A DNA stretch of 64,000 nucleotides, taken from contig NZ_BSSV01000001.1 in the NCBI RefSeq assembly GCF_030161435.1, positions 682,001 through 746,000 of the forward strand. The letters are read 5' to 3'. The position numbers and the translations under genes were made by a program. The DNA comes from Thalassotalea loyana. GTDB taxonomy: Bacteria > Pseudomonadota > Gammaproteobacteria > Enterobacterales > Alteromonadaceae. This document shows, in pieces, positions 1-7,721 of the stretch (positions within the stretch are counted from its first letter, which is position 1; the number at the start of each line of letters is the position of its first letter). The notes under the pieces are model-generated. The model worked only from the letters and a program-made list of their open reading frames with translations. It had not been told where the DNA came from and did not search any database.

Positions 1-624
1 TCATTTGGTCATTATTATGATCCGAAACATATGGGGTTTTCAGCACTGCGAGTCATCAATGATGACCATGTCGCACCATCGGCGGGATTTGAAACACACG
101 GTCACCGAGATATGGAAATTATTAGTTACGTATTAAAAGGTGAAATTGCACATAAGGACAGTGAGGGAAACGTGCAAGTTCTACCCGCAGGCGAATTTCA
201 ACTGATGTCAGCTGGTAGAGGGATATTCCATAGTGAATTCAATAACTCGGCACATGACGCACTAGCGTTTTTACAAATTTGGGTTGAACCAAATATAAAG
301 GGCACTGTGCCGGGCTACCAGCAAAAAAATTTCGGTACAACAGAAGGTATCACAACGATTGTAACCCCGGATGGAGAAGGCTCAACATTGCAAATTAAAC
401 AAGATGCCAAATTACATCAGCTAATACTGACTGCAGGAAAAGGTTTGGATTTTGATAGGTCAATTGGTGAGCATGTGTATATTCACGTGATACAGGGTGA
501 ATTGTTGGTCAATGAAACCCTGTTGCAAGCGGGTGATGGAGCAAAAGTTTCACAGTTAAAAAACATGCAACTGAAAAATAAAGGCGAGACTCAAGTAACA
601 GCACTTATATTTGAGTTGCCATAA
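1..624 (+). CDS. Pirin family protein (5' end outside window)
   Basis: Pirins are cupin-fold proteins; several bacterial members oxidise quercetin or bind regulators. The reading frame is open from base 1: the residues before the first internal ATG (base 31) read SFGHYYDPKHMGFSALRV, which is typical pirin sequence, so the true start lies upstream and only the N-terminal part is missing. The metal-binding stretch with HGHRDMEI and a later HSEFN fit the N-terminal cupin; the second cupin is shorter and ends at ELP. It is followed after 15 bases by a glutathionyl-hydroquinone reductase gene on the same strand, so the two were probably co-transcribed, suggesting a role around quinone or aromatic stress (inference). 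Family call firm, substrate unknown. Confidence 0.88.
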   Translation, partial: SFGHYYDPKHMGFSALRVINDDHVAPSAGFETHGHRDMEIISYVLKGEIAHKDSEGNVQVLPAGEFQLMSAGRGIFHSEFNNSAHDALAFLQIWVEPNIKGTVPGYQQKNFGTTEGITTIVTPDGEGSTLQIKQDAKLHQLILTAGKGLDFDRSIGEHVYIHVIQGELLVNETLLQAGDGAKVSQLKNMQLKNKGETQVTALIFELP

Positions 625-639
625 AGTAGGTAAGATATT

Positions 640-1617
640 ATGGGATTATTAGTAGACGGTGTTTGGCACGATACGTGGTACAACACAAAAGAAAGTAACG
701 GTAAGTTTAAGCGCGAAGAGGCGCAATTAAGAAACTGGATCACTGAAGACGGTAGTGCAGGGCCGACAGGTCTGTCCGGTTTTAAAGCTGAATCGGGTAG
801 GTACCACCTATACGTTTCGTTAGCATGTCCATGGGCACATCGCACATTAATTTTTAGAACACTTAAAGGCCTTGAAGAACACATCAGTGTTTCTGTGGTA
901 AGTCCTGATATGCTCGCAAAGGGTTGGACGTTTGAACAAGATAACTATAGTTCAGGTGATGAGCTTTTTGGTAGTGATTACATGTATCAGATATATACGC
1001 GTAACAACCCTGAGTACAGTGGTAGAGTGACCGTGCCTGTTTTATGGGATAAACAGCAAAACTGTATTGTTTCGAATGAGTCCTCGGAAATCATTCGGAT
1101 GTTTAATACAGCGTTTAACAAGATTACAGGAAATCATGACGACTATTATCCTGAAGCAAAGCGCAGTGAGATAGACGAAGTTAACGAGTTTGTTTATCAC
1201 AACATCAATAATGGTGTGTATAAAGCAGGGTTTGCTACGACGCAATCAGCATACGGTGAGGCTTACGAAAACTTATTCAATGCATTAGATAATATTGAAC
1301 AACGGCTGTCGAATCAGCGTTACTTAACAGGTGGTGAGCTAACGGAAGCGGATTGGCGTTTATTTACAACGTTAATTAGATTTGATGCAGTGTACGTAGG
1401 GCACTTTAAGTGTAATAAACGATAAATAGCACAATACCCAAATTTATCGCAGTACGTAAGAGATTTATATCAAGTAGCTGGTGTGGCGAAAACAGTCGAT
1501 TTTTATCATATCAAACGACACTATTACTTTAGTCATACTATGATAAATCCTACACAAGTTGTTCCTCAGGGACCAGATATTGACTACAACGTAGCTCATA
1601 ATAGAGCGAGTCTTTAG
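640..1617 (+). pseudogene. Glutathionyl-hydroquinone reductase (YqjG/ECM4 family) with in-frame stop
   Basis: These enzymes (Xi-class glutathione transferases) reduce glutathionyl-hydroquinones using a catalytic cysteine. The CPWAHR motif with Cys63 is intact, as is the long C-terminal helical domain. Translation runs to a TAA at 1423-1425, after VGHFKCNKR. The same frame then continues without interruption for 63 more codons, through PNLSQYVRDLYQ and FYHIKRHYYFSHTMINPTQ, to TAG at 1615-1617. With the stop ignored the product is 325 residues, the usual family length (E. coli YqjG 328). So one nonsense codon removes the conserved C-terminal helices. It may be a true inactivating mutation or a sequence error; a single change (AAA to TAA) would explain it. 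The 261-residue product is probably not functional. Confidence 0.85.
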
Positions 1618-1630
1618 CCGTATGTATTTA

Positions 1631-1670
1631 AATAAACGAAGCCGCTGCCAATTCAGTGGCTTCGTTTATT
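1631..1670 (+). terminator. Rho-independent-like terminator after the pirin/GHR pair
   Basis: A long inverted repeat of 17-base arms (AATAAACGAAGCC-GCTG and its near-complement) surrounds a 6-base loop and starts 13 bases after the restored GHR stop. The arms begin with A-rich and end with T-rich sequence, so it could act in both directions. Confidence 0.7.
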
Positions 1671-1685
1671 AAGTCATGATCATGC

Positions 1686-1868
1686 TTAGCAATTTTCATA
1701 TTTCCAGTTCTTTCCCTTTCCTTCACTGACCCACTCAATCGTCGTTGCGAGACGTTTTTCTCTTGTTTCTCGGTTTTTATTAGCTGTAGGTAGAGGAAAA
1801 ATATGGAAGTAACTCAAAAATCTATCGTTATTAAGGAGATAGCTATTTGTTGGATCTCCGGCCCTATT
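1686..1868 (-). pseudogene. Possible 3' remnant of a YdeI/OmdA-like gene
   Basis: On the minus strand an open stretch without a start codon ends at TAA (1688-1686). Its last 40 or so codons look like real protein: ANKNRETREKRLATTIEW followed by VSEGKGKNWKYENC. The ETR-KR-x-x-T-x-E pattern near a C-terminus resembles the OmdA/YdeI (bacteriocin-protection-like) tail. There is no upstream body: a stop occurs at 1871-1869. I read it as the tail of a gene whose 5' part was deleted, facing the diguanylate cyclase. Low certainty on the family, moderate on its being a remnant. Confidence 0.35.
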
Positions 1869-1916
1869 TTATTTATTAAAGCAGCTGTCCCAAATATTTT
1901 CTATCGCATTTTGTAA
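1803..1916 (+). CDS. Short leader ORF overlapping the diguanylate cyclase start
   Basis: A 37-codon ORF (MEVTQKSIVIKEIAICW...) has a good ribosome-binding site (AGAGG, 6 bases upstream of its ATG). Its stop overlaps the start of the next gene in a TAATG (1914-1918). The diguanylate cyclase ATG has no Shine-Dalgarno sequence of its own, so translational coupling through this peptide is plausible. The peptide is hydrophobic and unrelated to anything I recognise. It lies antisense to the YdeI-like remnant, so the ORF may be fortuitous. Confidence 0.35.
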   Translation: MEVTQKSIVIKEIAICWISGPILFIKAAVPNIFYRIL

Positions 1917-3139
1917 TGAGCTTTTCGGTTATTACTTCGCTTGAGTATTCTGCTAGTATTTATATGAGTTCCTATTATATTGCTGTTTCTATGAGCCCTT
2001 TTTTCTTCATTATCGTTTCTCTATTATTCACCAACCTGATCTTGGCTTTTATTTTTCTTACTGCCTATAAAACTATGGGGAAGGAACGCCATACGTTAAT
2101 TTGGGCATTCACTTTTATTATTGGTGCTTTTCAATGGACTATTAATATATTCAAGCCAACTGACTTTACTACATATTGGATGGTTGCCTGTACTTTGTCG
2201 GTTGGTACGGTAATTTTTGGTACGTGGGGGCACCTTGTTCGGACTAATTTTCCTATCAATTATAAGCTACTATTTTTATCCGGCGTGGCAGTTCTTGGAG
2301 TTACTTATTATTTTACAGCGGTAGAGGTTCATCGTGGATTAAGTATGTCACTTTACATATACCATACCGTGGTTTACCTATGTTTGTGTGGATATGTATT
2401 ATTGAAACATAGGCCTACGCCTAGACCAGCAGAAATAGGAGCTTCGGTAGTTTATTTTCTCTTTGCTGGAGCACAAGGGGTAGCAGCGACTTTTGCTTTG
2501 ATGCAAGGGGCTGAAGGAAATTCTTACTATTTTGATATTTACCGTACAATCAATTTCATTTCTCTGCCTACAGGTTACATTGGGATGTCGTTATTTATCG
2601 TTTTCGTGTTGGCATCAGATATGTCTGAGAAAATGAGAGTTCAAGCAATTACAGATCCACTTACTCAGTGTCTAAATCGCAGAGGATTTTATCAATCAGC
2701 ACAAAAAAGCCTTCATAGCTTTATTGCTAATGACATGCACGTTTGTTTGATCTATTGGGATATTGATAAATTTAAGTCAATTAATGATAACTATAGCCAT
2801 GCTGCAGGTGATTTAGTGCTAGAAAGAGCAACAGCAATAATCAAGACTCACATTAAAGATACGGATTTACTGGGGCGTTTAGGCGGTGAAGAGTTTGTTA
2901 TCTTGCTAGGCCGAGCAAATATGAGAGAGGCTAAAGGAGTTGCAGAAAGGCTCCGTTCTGCACTCGAGTTGAGTGAATTTAAGTACAATGACGAATTAAT
3001 TGGTGTGACGGCAAGCTTTGGCGTAGTCGAAATTAATAAAGCAGACACACTTATTGAAGAAGCTATTGATAAAGCAGACCTTGGTTTATATCAAGCAAAA
3101 CAAACTGGGCGAAACTGTGTTGTAGAAGTTAGACCTTAG
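1916..3139 (+). CDS. Membrane-bound diguanylate cyclase (GGDEF)
   Basis: Makes cyclic di-GMP from two GTP. Of 407 residues, roughly the first 235 are hydrophobic with about seven membrane segments, a 7TM/MASE-like sensor; the rest is a GGDEF domain. The signature is GGEEF at residues 323-327, the active variant of the motif, with the usual downstream YQAKQTGRN end. The inhibitory I-site (RxxD five residues before the motif) reads KDTD, so the arginine is replaced and product inhibition may be weak. The chosen ATG overlaps the stop of a short leader ORF and has no ribosome-binding site; later ATGs (for example the one giving MSSYYIAV) also lack one. What the sensor detects is unknown. Confidence 0.9.
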   Translation: MSFSVITSLEYSASIYMSSYYIAVSMSPFFFIIVSLLFTNLILAFIFLTAYKTMGKERHTLIWAFTFIIGAFQWTINIFKPTDFTTYWMVACTLSVGTVIFGTWGHLVRTNFPINYKLLFLSGVAVLGVTYYFTAVEVHRGLSMSLYIYHTVVYLCLCGYVLLKHRPTPRPAEIGASVVYFLFAGAQGVAATFALMQGAEGNSYYFDIYRTINFISLPTGYIGMSLFIVFVLASDMSEKMRVQAITDPLTQCLNRRGFYQSAQKSLHSFIANDMHVCLIYWDIDKFKSINDNYSHAAGDLVLERATAIIKTHIKDTDLLGRLGGEEFVILLGRANMREAKGVAERLRSALELSEFKYNDELIGVTASFGVVEINKADTLIEEAIDKADLGLYQAKQTGRNCVVEVRP

Positions 3140-3272
3140 GTGTTTTGAGCAATCAATAAATATTGCTCTTATTTACTGCTCTTAGAAATGGTGCCGACTG
3201 CCGGAGTCTAATTGCCAAACCTGCTTAGCTACTGATTTCAATCAGTACGCCAGTGTTGATAAAATAAAGACG

Positions 3273-3300
3273 AAAAAAACCTCGCAACTGCGAGGTTTCT
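3273..3300 (-). terminator. Terminator of rtT-like unit
   Basis: On the minus strand: AAACCTCGC, 4-base loop AGTT, GCGAGGTTT, then a run of T (plus-strand A's at 3273-3279). It is the first of three copies of the same hairpin in this tRNA operon. Confidence 0.75.
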
Positions 3301-3390
3301 TATAAATGGTGCCGACTGCCGGAGTCTAATTGCCAAACCTGCTTAGCTACTGATTTCAATCAGTACGCCAGTGTTAATAAAATAAAGACG

Positions 3391-3419
3391 AAAAAAAACC
3401 TCGCAACTGCGAGGTTTCT
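3391..3419 (-). terminator. Terminator between tRNA-Thr copy 1 and its rtT-like units
   Basis: Second copy of the CCTCGC/GCGAGG hairpin, with an eight-base T-run on the minus strand. It directly follows the tRNA-Thr at 3426-3501, so anything downstream is transcribed only by readthrough. Confidence 0.75.
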
Positions 3420-3425
3420 TATAAA

Positions 3426-3501
<76 letters not shown>

Positions 3502-3548
3502 ACACAAAACTGTGAACGCTAAGCGTTAATTATCCTAAGATATATTTG

Positions 3549-3578
3549 AAAAAAAACCTCGCAACTGCGAGGTTTCTT
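3549..3578 (-). terminator. Terminator between the two tRNA-Thr genes
   Basis: Third copy of the CCTCGC/GCGAGG hairpin with T-run on the minus strand, placed between the two intact tRNA-Thr genes. Each duplicated unit therefore consists of tRNA sequence plus its own terminator. Confidence 0.75.
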
Positions 3579-3583
3579 ATGAA

Positions 3584-3659
<76 letters not shown>

Positions 3660-3755
3660 ACACAAAACTGTGTGCGATAAGCAATGCTTATCTTGGCACC
3701 GAATAAATGATAACTTTAGTTAAGTACGCACTTATTCAAAATTCTTTGGAATAGA

Positions 3756-3831
3756 TGGTGCCTCGAGGCGGAATCGAACCACCGACACGGGGATTTTCAA
3801 TCCCCTGCTCTACCGACTGAGCTATCGAGGC
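3756..3831 (-). tRNA. tRNA-Phe (anticodon GAA), minus-strand copy
   Basis: A 76-base tRNA with CCA encoded. The anticodon stem-loop GGGGA-TTGAAAA-TCCCC gives anticodon GAA. It is the first gene of the minus-strand tRNA operon. All 76 bases are identical to the plus-strand tRNA-Phe at 14375-14450, making a perfect inverted pair about 10.6 kb apart. Confidence 0.96.
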
Positions 3832-3877
3832 GTGTCTATTCAATTTGTCTTTTTGGCCTTGCCTTGAAGACGGGCGC

Positions 3878-3907
3878 TATTAAACTGTTTTTCGTTTTCC
3901 ACGTCAA
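3878..3907 (-). promoter_or_regulatory. Sigma-70 promoter of the Phe-Thr-Thr tRNA operon
   Basis: On the minus strand: -35 TTGACG (3907-3902), 18-base spacer, -10 TTAATA (3883-3878), then a GC-rich discriminator GCGCCCG. That discriminator is typical of stable-RNA promoters under stringent control. It ends about 45 bases before the tRNA-Phe. Confidence 0.6.
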
Positions 3908-3990
3908 CTACTTTTTTAAAATAATTTTTCGTTTGGTGGTTTTTTCTCCGTTTTGGCGGTTAATTCAACGCCTTTGACGTTTTTTAAACG

Positions 3991-4275
3991 CTATGCGTTA
4001 TAAAGTGTGAATATTCCTATCGCGATAAAGCCCAGACCAGCAATGTAAGAAAGTGTGCGCTCATCTATATATTGTGAAATGAAGGTACCAACGAGCACAC
4101 CCATTGCCGTCGCACAAATCAAGGCGACTGAGGCGGCAGCAAATACCATCCATTTGCTCACATCTTTATCGGCAGCAAATAACATGGTGGCTAATTGGGT
4201 TTTGTCGCCAAGTTCGGCGACAAAGACAGAAGCGAAGATTGTTAAAAAAATCTTCCAGTCGATATTAAATTCCAC
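3991..4275 (-). CDS. GDT1/UPF0016 family cation exporter, half-size
   Basis: Members of this family (MneA, GDT1, TMEM165) export Mn2+ or Ca2+ across the membrane. The 94-residue protein has three membrane segments and one copy of the signature E-L-G-D-K-T (in VAELGDKTQLATML). Many family members contain two such halves; this one has a single unit and must pair with itself or a partner. Start is GTG at 4275, overlapping by one base the TAG stop of yggX (TAGTG), so it is translationally coupled. The mutY-yggX-GDT1 grouping fits oxidative stress and Fe/Mn balance, but the cation is not shown by sequence. Confidence 0.85.
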   Translation of the reverse strand: MEFNIDWKIFLTIFASVFVAELGDKTQLATMLFAADKDVSKWMVFAAASVALICATAMGVLVGTFISQYIDERTLSYIAGLGFIAIGIFTLYNA

Positions 4276-4547
4276 TACTTGTTCTCTGGTGTGTAACCTT
4301 CAATGTGAGGCTCTTTACCTTCAAATAAGAATTCGACCATTGTTTTTTCTAAAAACGCACGGTCATCAGGATTCATCATATTCATTTTATGCTCATTAAT
4401 TAGCATGGTCTGTTTTTTTTGCCACAGTGCCCAAGCTTCTTTACCAATATTATCGAATATACGTTTACCTACATCACCAGGGTAAAGTTGGAAATCTAAA
4501 CCATCATCGTCTTTTTTTAAGTGTTGGCAAAATACAGTGCGAGTCAT
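4275..4547 (-). CDS. yggX: Probable Fe(2+)-trafficking protein YggX
   Basis: A small (90 aa) cytoplasmic protein that protects Fe-S clusters from oxidative damage and is linked to iron handling. It begins [19 protein letters not shown] and contains [20 protein letters not shown] and MINE-type motifs characteristic of the family; the conserved Cys7 is present. Length equals the E. coli protein (91 aa). It sits 10 bases downstream of mutY in the same operon, the arrangement seen across gammaproteobacteria, and overlaps the next gene by one base. Confidence 0.96.
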   Translation of the reverse strand: MTRTVFCQHLKKDDDGLDFQLYPGDVGKRIFDNIGKEAWALWQKKQTMLINEHKMNMMNPDDRAFLEKTMVEFLFEGKEPHIEGYTPENK

Positions 4548-4557
4548 ATCTATTCTT

Positions 4558-5631
4558 TTAACCTATGATTTTGGAAATAATATTTACTGTTGAGGCGGCT
4601 AAGCCTACAGAAGATTGTTTGGACATATCATACCATTGTTGCGCATCTTTTTCGTTTATTTGTGTCGACGGTAGTTTTTCACACTCAACAACAATGGGGG
4701 TAATGTCGAGGTGGAAATGGCTGAATGTATGTCTAAATGCGTCGAGCTGCTGTCGCTCAATCTCTTTTAAATGCATTGATTTAAGAAACTCAGGGATATC
4801 AGCAATATCTTTTACTTCATGGAAACACCAAAGACCACCCCAGATTCCTGATGGAGGGCGCTTCTCCATTAATAACTGAGCATTTGTTTTTGGGATCACC
4901 ATGATGGTGTGTTTTTCAGGAATGTTTTTCTTTGGTTTCTTTTGTGGAAATTCCGCCTGTAAATCACCTTGTTTAGCTAAGCAGCCTGATTCCACTGGGC
5001 ATTCGTCACACTTTGGTTTTGAACGCGTACAAATCATGGCGCCAAGATCCATCATAGCCTGATTGAACTGGGCGACCCCTTTTGCTGGCGTAAGTGCTTC
5101 GGTAATTGGCCAAAGCTGTTTTTCATATTTTGCTTGGCCGTTGTGCCCTTCAACCGTATAACAGCGTGCCAGTACACGTTTTACATTACCGTCTAGTATT
5201 GGGTAGTGCTTGTTCAATGATAAGCTTAATATCGCACCAGCCGTTGAACGACCTATTCCGGGAAGTTCGATAACCTGCTCAATGGTTTCTGGAAATTTCC
5301 CTTGAAAGTCTTGATGAATTATTTTGGCTGTTTTGTGAAGGTTCCTGGCACGAGCATAGTACCCAAGGCCTGTCCAGTGATGAAGTACGGCATCTTCTTC
5401 CGCTTGTGCTAAGTCTGAAATCGTTGGAAAGCTTGCCATAAACCGTTCGTAGTATGGGATCACGGTGGCAACCTGAGTTTGTTGCAACATTATTTCTGAA
5501 ATCCAGACACGGTAAGGCGTTTTATTTTGTTGCCAAGGTAGTGTTTTTCGGCCACGCTTTTCGTACCAAGCGAGCACTTGCTTGGCGAATAAGTTAGCCG
5601 ATGATTGGTTGATTGTTATGGTATTTGTCAT
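4558..5631 (-). CDS. mutY: Adenine DNA glycosylase MutY
   Basis: Removes adenine mispaired with 8-oxoguanine or guanine (base excision repair). Visible features in 357 residues: catalytic Glu46 in SEIMLQQTQ, helix-hairpin-helix [11 protein letters not shown] (123-133), catalytic Asp147 in LDGNVKRV, and the four cysteines of the [4Fe-4S] cluster at 201, 208, 211 and 217. The C-terminal third is the NUDIX-like 8-oxoG recognition domain. Start ATG at 5631; divergent from yggL across 142 bases. First gene of the operon mutY-yggX-GDT1-like exporter. Confidence 0.97.
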   Translation of the reverse strand: MTNTITINQSSANLFAKQVLAWYEKRGRKTLPWQQNKTPYRVWISEIMLQQTQVATVIPYYERFMASFPTISDLAQAEEDAVLHHWTGLGYYARARNLHKTAKIIHQDFQGKFPETIEQVIELPGIGRSTAGAILSLSLNKHYPILDGNVKRVLARCYTVEGHNGQAKYEKQLWPITEALTPAKGVAQFNQAMMDLGAMICTRSKPKCDECPVESGCLAKQGDLQAEFPQKKPKKNIPEKHTIMVIPKTNAQLLMEKRPPSGIWGGLWCFHEVKDIADIPEFLKSMHLKEIERQQLDAFRHTFSHFHLDITPIVVECEKLPSTQINEKDAQQWYDMSKQSSVGLAASTVNIISKIIG

Positions 5632-5731
5632 AGTGGCGACAGTGTAGCGAATTGAATTTTTTGAAACAATCTCACTTCTACGTTCAATAGGTTAAAAAGT
5701 TTCACTATTGCTAGAAAAATTATGTGTTTCG

Positions 5732-5758
5732 CACTATTCTTCGCGCAATAGTGTTTTT
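5732..5758 (+). promoter_or_regulatory. Hairpin with T-run in the yggL leader
   Basis: CACTATT, 8-base loop, AATAGTG followed by TTTTT, ending 15 bases before the yggL ATG. It has the shape of a weak intrinsic terminator inside the leader and could attenuate yggL; no leader peptide or ligand fold is evident. Confidence 0.3.
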
Positions 5759-5773
5759 ACCGAAAGGGTTACC

Positions 5774-6112
5774 ATGAAAAAAGAAGCAAAGAGTAGAAAT
5801 CGTCGCATTCGTAAGAAATTACGCGTTGATGAGTTTCAAGAGTTAGGTTTTGACGTCGCTTGGAAATTACCAGACGAAACAACGGATGAAGCTGTTGATC
5901 AGTTTATCGATAAGTTTTTTGCTGAGGTGATTCAACAGCGTGAACTGGGTTTTGGTGGTGAAGGTGACGTGTTATGGCACGGTCTTATTTGTACACAAAA
6001 ACTTGGCAAATGTACTGAAGAAGATCGTCAGGCGGTTGAAAATTGGTTGAAGGACAATGGCGCGACTGCTGTGTCAGTGTCTGAGCTTTACGATGTATGG
6101 TGGGCTGAGTAA
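5774..6112 (+). CDS. yggL: YggL family (DUF469) ribosome-associated protein
   Basis: E. coli YggL is a 108-aa protein that associates with the 50S ribosomal subunit. This one is 112 aa from ATG 5774, chosen because MKKEAKSRNRRIRKKLR matches the family N-terminus and AAGGG lies 6 bases upstream; the longer open frame to 5708 has no family match. Conserved segments: VDEFQELGFDVAWK, LICTQKLGKCTEEDR and the C-terminal SELYDVWW. Divergent from mutY; followed by trmB after 196 bases. Confidence 0.93.
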   Translation: MKKEAKSRNRRIRKKLRVDEFQELGFDVAWKLPDETTDEAVDQFIDKFFAEVIQQRELGFGGEGDVLWHGLICTQKLGKCTEEDRQAVENWLKDNGATAVSVSELYDVWWAE

Positions 6113-6308
6113 AAGCCAGCATTCTTAATTTTGCGTAACGTTTACAGGCAAATAAAGTATCATTAAGTTCTTTTTTTGACTGCTGATAATCCATCACTAC
6201 CTATACTTCGTAGTAGCGTTACGAAATCTAAGGTTTGATTGATTGAGTTTCAGTCAATAACCGTGGATAATACGCGCCCTTAAATTTGCCAACAGAAAGA
6301 TTAGGTTT

Positions 6309-7034
6309 ATGAGTCAAAGAGAGCATAAAACAGTAGAGCAAGCACAAGCCGAAGGTAAGTATATTCGTACTGTTCGTAGTTTTGTCAAACGTGAAGGTCG
6401 ATTAACGAAAGGCCAAGCACATGCCCTTGAAAATTTTTGGTCTGAGATGGGATTAAACCATGAAGATGGCATGATCGACTCAAAGGCGTTGTTCGGCAAT
6501 GACAACCCTGTAACGCTAGAGATTGGCTTTGGTATGGGTAAATCGTTAGTTGAAATGGCAAAAAATGCCCCAGATATTAACTTTATTGGTATTGAAGTTC
6601 ACCGTCCTGGTGTTGGTGCCTGTATCGCACTGGCGCAAGAAAAAGGGGTGAAGAACTTAAAAGTTTATGAACACGATGCGATTGAAATCTTAGCTGATTG
6701 TATTCCTGAACAATCGCTTACAACGGTGCAATTATTTTTCCCTGATCCTTGGCATAAGAAAAAGCACCATAAACGACGCATTGTTCAGCCTGAGTTTGTC
6801 GAGACAATTCGTCAAAAGCTAAAAGTCGGTGGTGTCTTCCATATGGCGACAGATTGGGAAAATTACGCGGAATGTATGTTAGAAGATATGCAAACTGCGC
6901 CTGGATATAATAATTTGTCTGAAACAAACGATTATGTGCCACGCCCAGACTCACGTCCGTTAACTAAATTTGAGCAACGTGGTCACCGTTTAGGCCATGG
7001 TGTGTGGGATCTGCAATTTGCTCGTGCTGAGTAA
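6309..7034 (+). CDS. trmB: tRNA (guanine-N7-)-methyltransferase
   Basis: Methylates G46 in the variable loop of tRNAs using S-adenosylmethionine. In 241 residues the SAM-binding motif [15 protein letters not shown] is followed by the TrmB signature [17 protein letters not shown] and the C-terminal [15 protein letters not shown]. Length matches E. coli TrmB (239). It is downstream of yggL on the same strand; in E. coli the two are also adjacent but in the other order. Ends at a strong terminator. Confidence 0.97.
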   Translation: MSQREHKTVEQAQAEGKYIRTVRSFVKREGRLTKGQAHALENFWSEMGLNHEDGMIDSKALFGNDNPVTLEIGFGMGKSLVEMAKNAPDINFIGIEVHRPGVGACIALAQEKGVKNLKVYEHDAIEILADCIPEQSLTTVQLFFPDPWHKKKHHKRRIVQPEFVETIRQKLKVGGVFHMATDWENYAECMLEDMQTAPGYNNLSETNDYVPRPDSRPLTKFEQRGHRLGHGVWDLQFARAE

Positions 7035-7049
7035 CAAGTTTTACCATCT

Positions 7050-7079
7050 AAAAAGGCAGCGATACGCTGCCTTTTTTTA
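7050..7079 (+). terminator. Terminator of trmB
   Basis: AAAAGGCAGC, short loop GATAC, GCTGCC, then TTTTTTT, 16 bases after the trmB stop. The minus-strand ORF at 7077-7436 ends inside its T-run. Confidence 0.85.
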
Positions 7080-7436
7080 TTCCCCATTTCTTCGAAGCAT
7101 AAGATGTTGCTGAATGTGCATCAAATGCTGGCTATGTCGTAGGTTACCTGTTTTTATGAGCCATTGTTCATCGATAATGTCTCTTTCTAATGCGGCTTGT
7201 AGTATGCGGATTGGATATTGTGTCCAAAAATACACTGTCGCTTGCACGTGATATTCATTATTTGGAAATACCTCACTACGGGATTCTTCAAGCTCTGTTT
7301 TTATCGCTTTAATAACATCTGGTTTAACATCGTGCATTAGCACTTCTTTAAATTTATTAAATTTTTTGGCTCGGATTAATTGCCAAACCATCCATAAGAT
7401 TGTGAGTGTTGCTAAACTGGCTAAAACTTCTAACAT
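7077..7436 (-). CDS. Hypothetical protein with one N-terminal membrane anchor
   Basis: I do not recognise this 119-residue protein. Residues 1-21 (MLEVLASLATLTILWMVWQL) form one membrane helix followed by a positive RAKKFNK stretch, so the remainder is probably cytoplasmic. The body is mostly helical and hydrophilic, with EHV/WTQYP and a His-rich C-terminal segment (RHSQHLMHIQQHLMLRR). It is convergent with trmB and its stop lies in the trmB terminator. The reading frame has normal composition for this genome, so I take it as a real gene, probably restricted to related marine genera. Confidence 0.6.
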   Translation of the reverse strand: MLEVLASLATLTILWMVWQLIRAKKFNKFKEVLMHDVKPDVIKAIKTELEESRSEVFPNNEYHVQATVYFWTQYPIRILQAALERDIIDEQWLIKTGNLRHSQHLMHIQQHLMLRRNGE

Positions 7437-7721
7437 GCTACTTCGCTCGAAAAATACCGCGTTATCATAACAAGTAATTTAAATACCTCACAAACTATTT
7501 AAGGGGGTGTTGAGTAATCCTGTTTCATTTTCCGGAATTTGTTGGAATATCCTCCGAGAAATGTGTTTGATGCTCAGTGATTTCAGATGTAAACACGTTA
7601 GCGTAATTCAAATGTAATCATCACTAATTTAAGCTGAAAAAAATGAAACCTTGTTAAAATCGTACGGATTCATCATGATTTCTCAGTTATGATAACAATG
7701 CTCTAATTTTTAAGGATATCT

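Larger units (their letters stand above)
3189..3425 (-). repeat. Two tandem rtT-like units carrying the tRNA-Thr 3' end
   Basis: Two near-identical units (period 118-119 bases, starting at 3189 and 3307 in plus coordinates) follow the tRNA-Thr genes in transcription order. Each contains exactly the last 20 bases of the tRNA-Thr gene including CCA (3189-3208 and 3307-3326), then about 45 bases not found in the intact tRNA, although a short stretch resembles the anticodon arm, and the same terminator hairpin as follows the intact copies. They cannot fold as tRNAs because the 5' acceptor half is missing. The arrangement is like the repeats after E. coli tyrT, which each carry 19 bases of the tRNA-Tyr 3' end. 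Confidence 0.7.

Noticed and set aside
1423..1425. TAA read as a sense codon (recoding or reassigned code)
   Set aside because: TAA ends most genes in this window normally, and no recoding element is visible beside either interrupted gene. Mutation or sequence error is simpler.
3189..3373. Two further tRNA genes in the tRNA-Thr cluster
   Set aside because: Only the 3' 20 bases match; the 5' acceptor strand and D-arm are missing and the stem with TTGAAA has a six-base loop, so these cannot be tRNAs.
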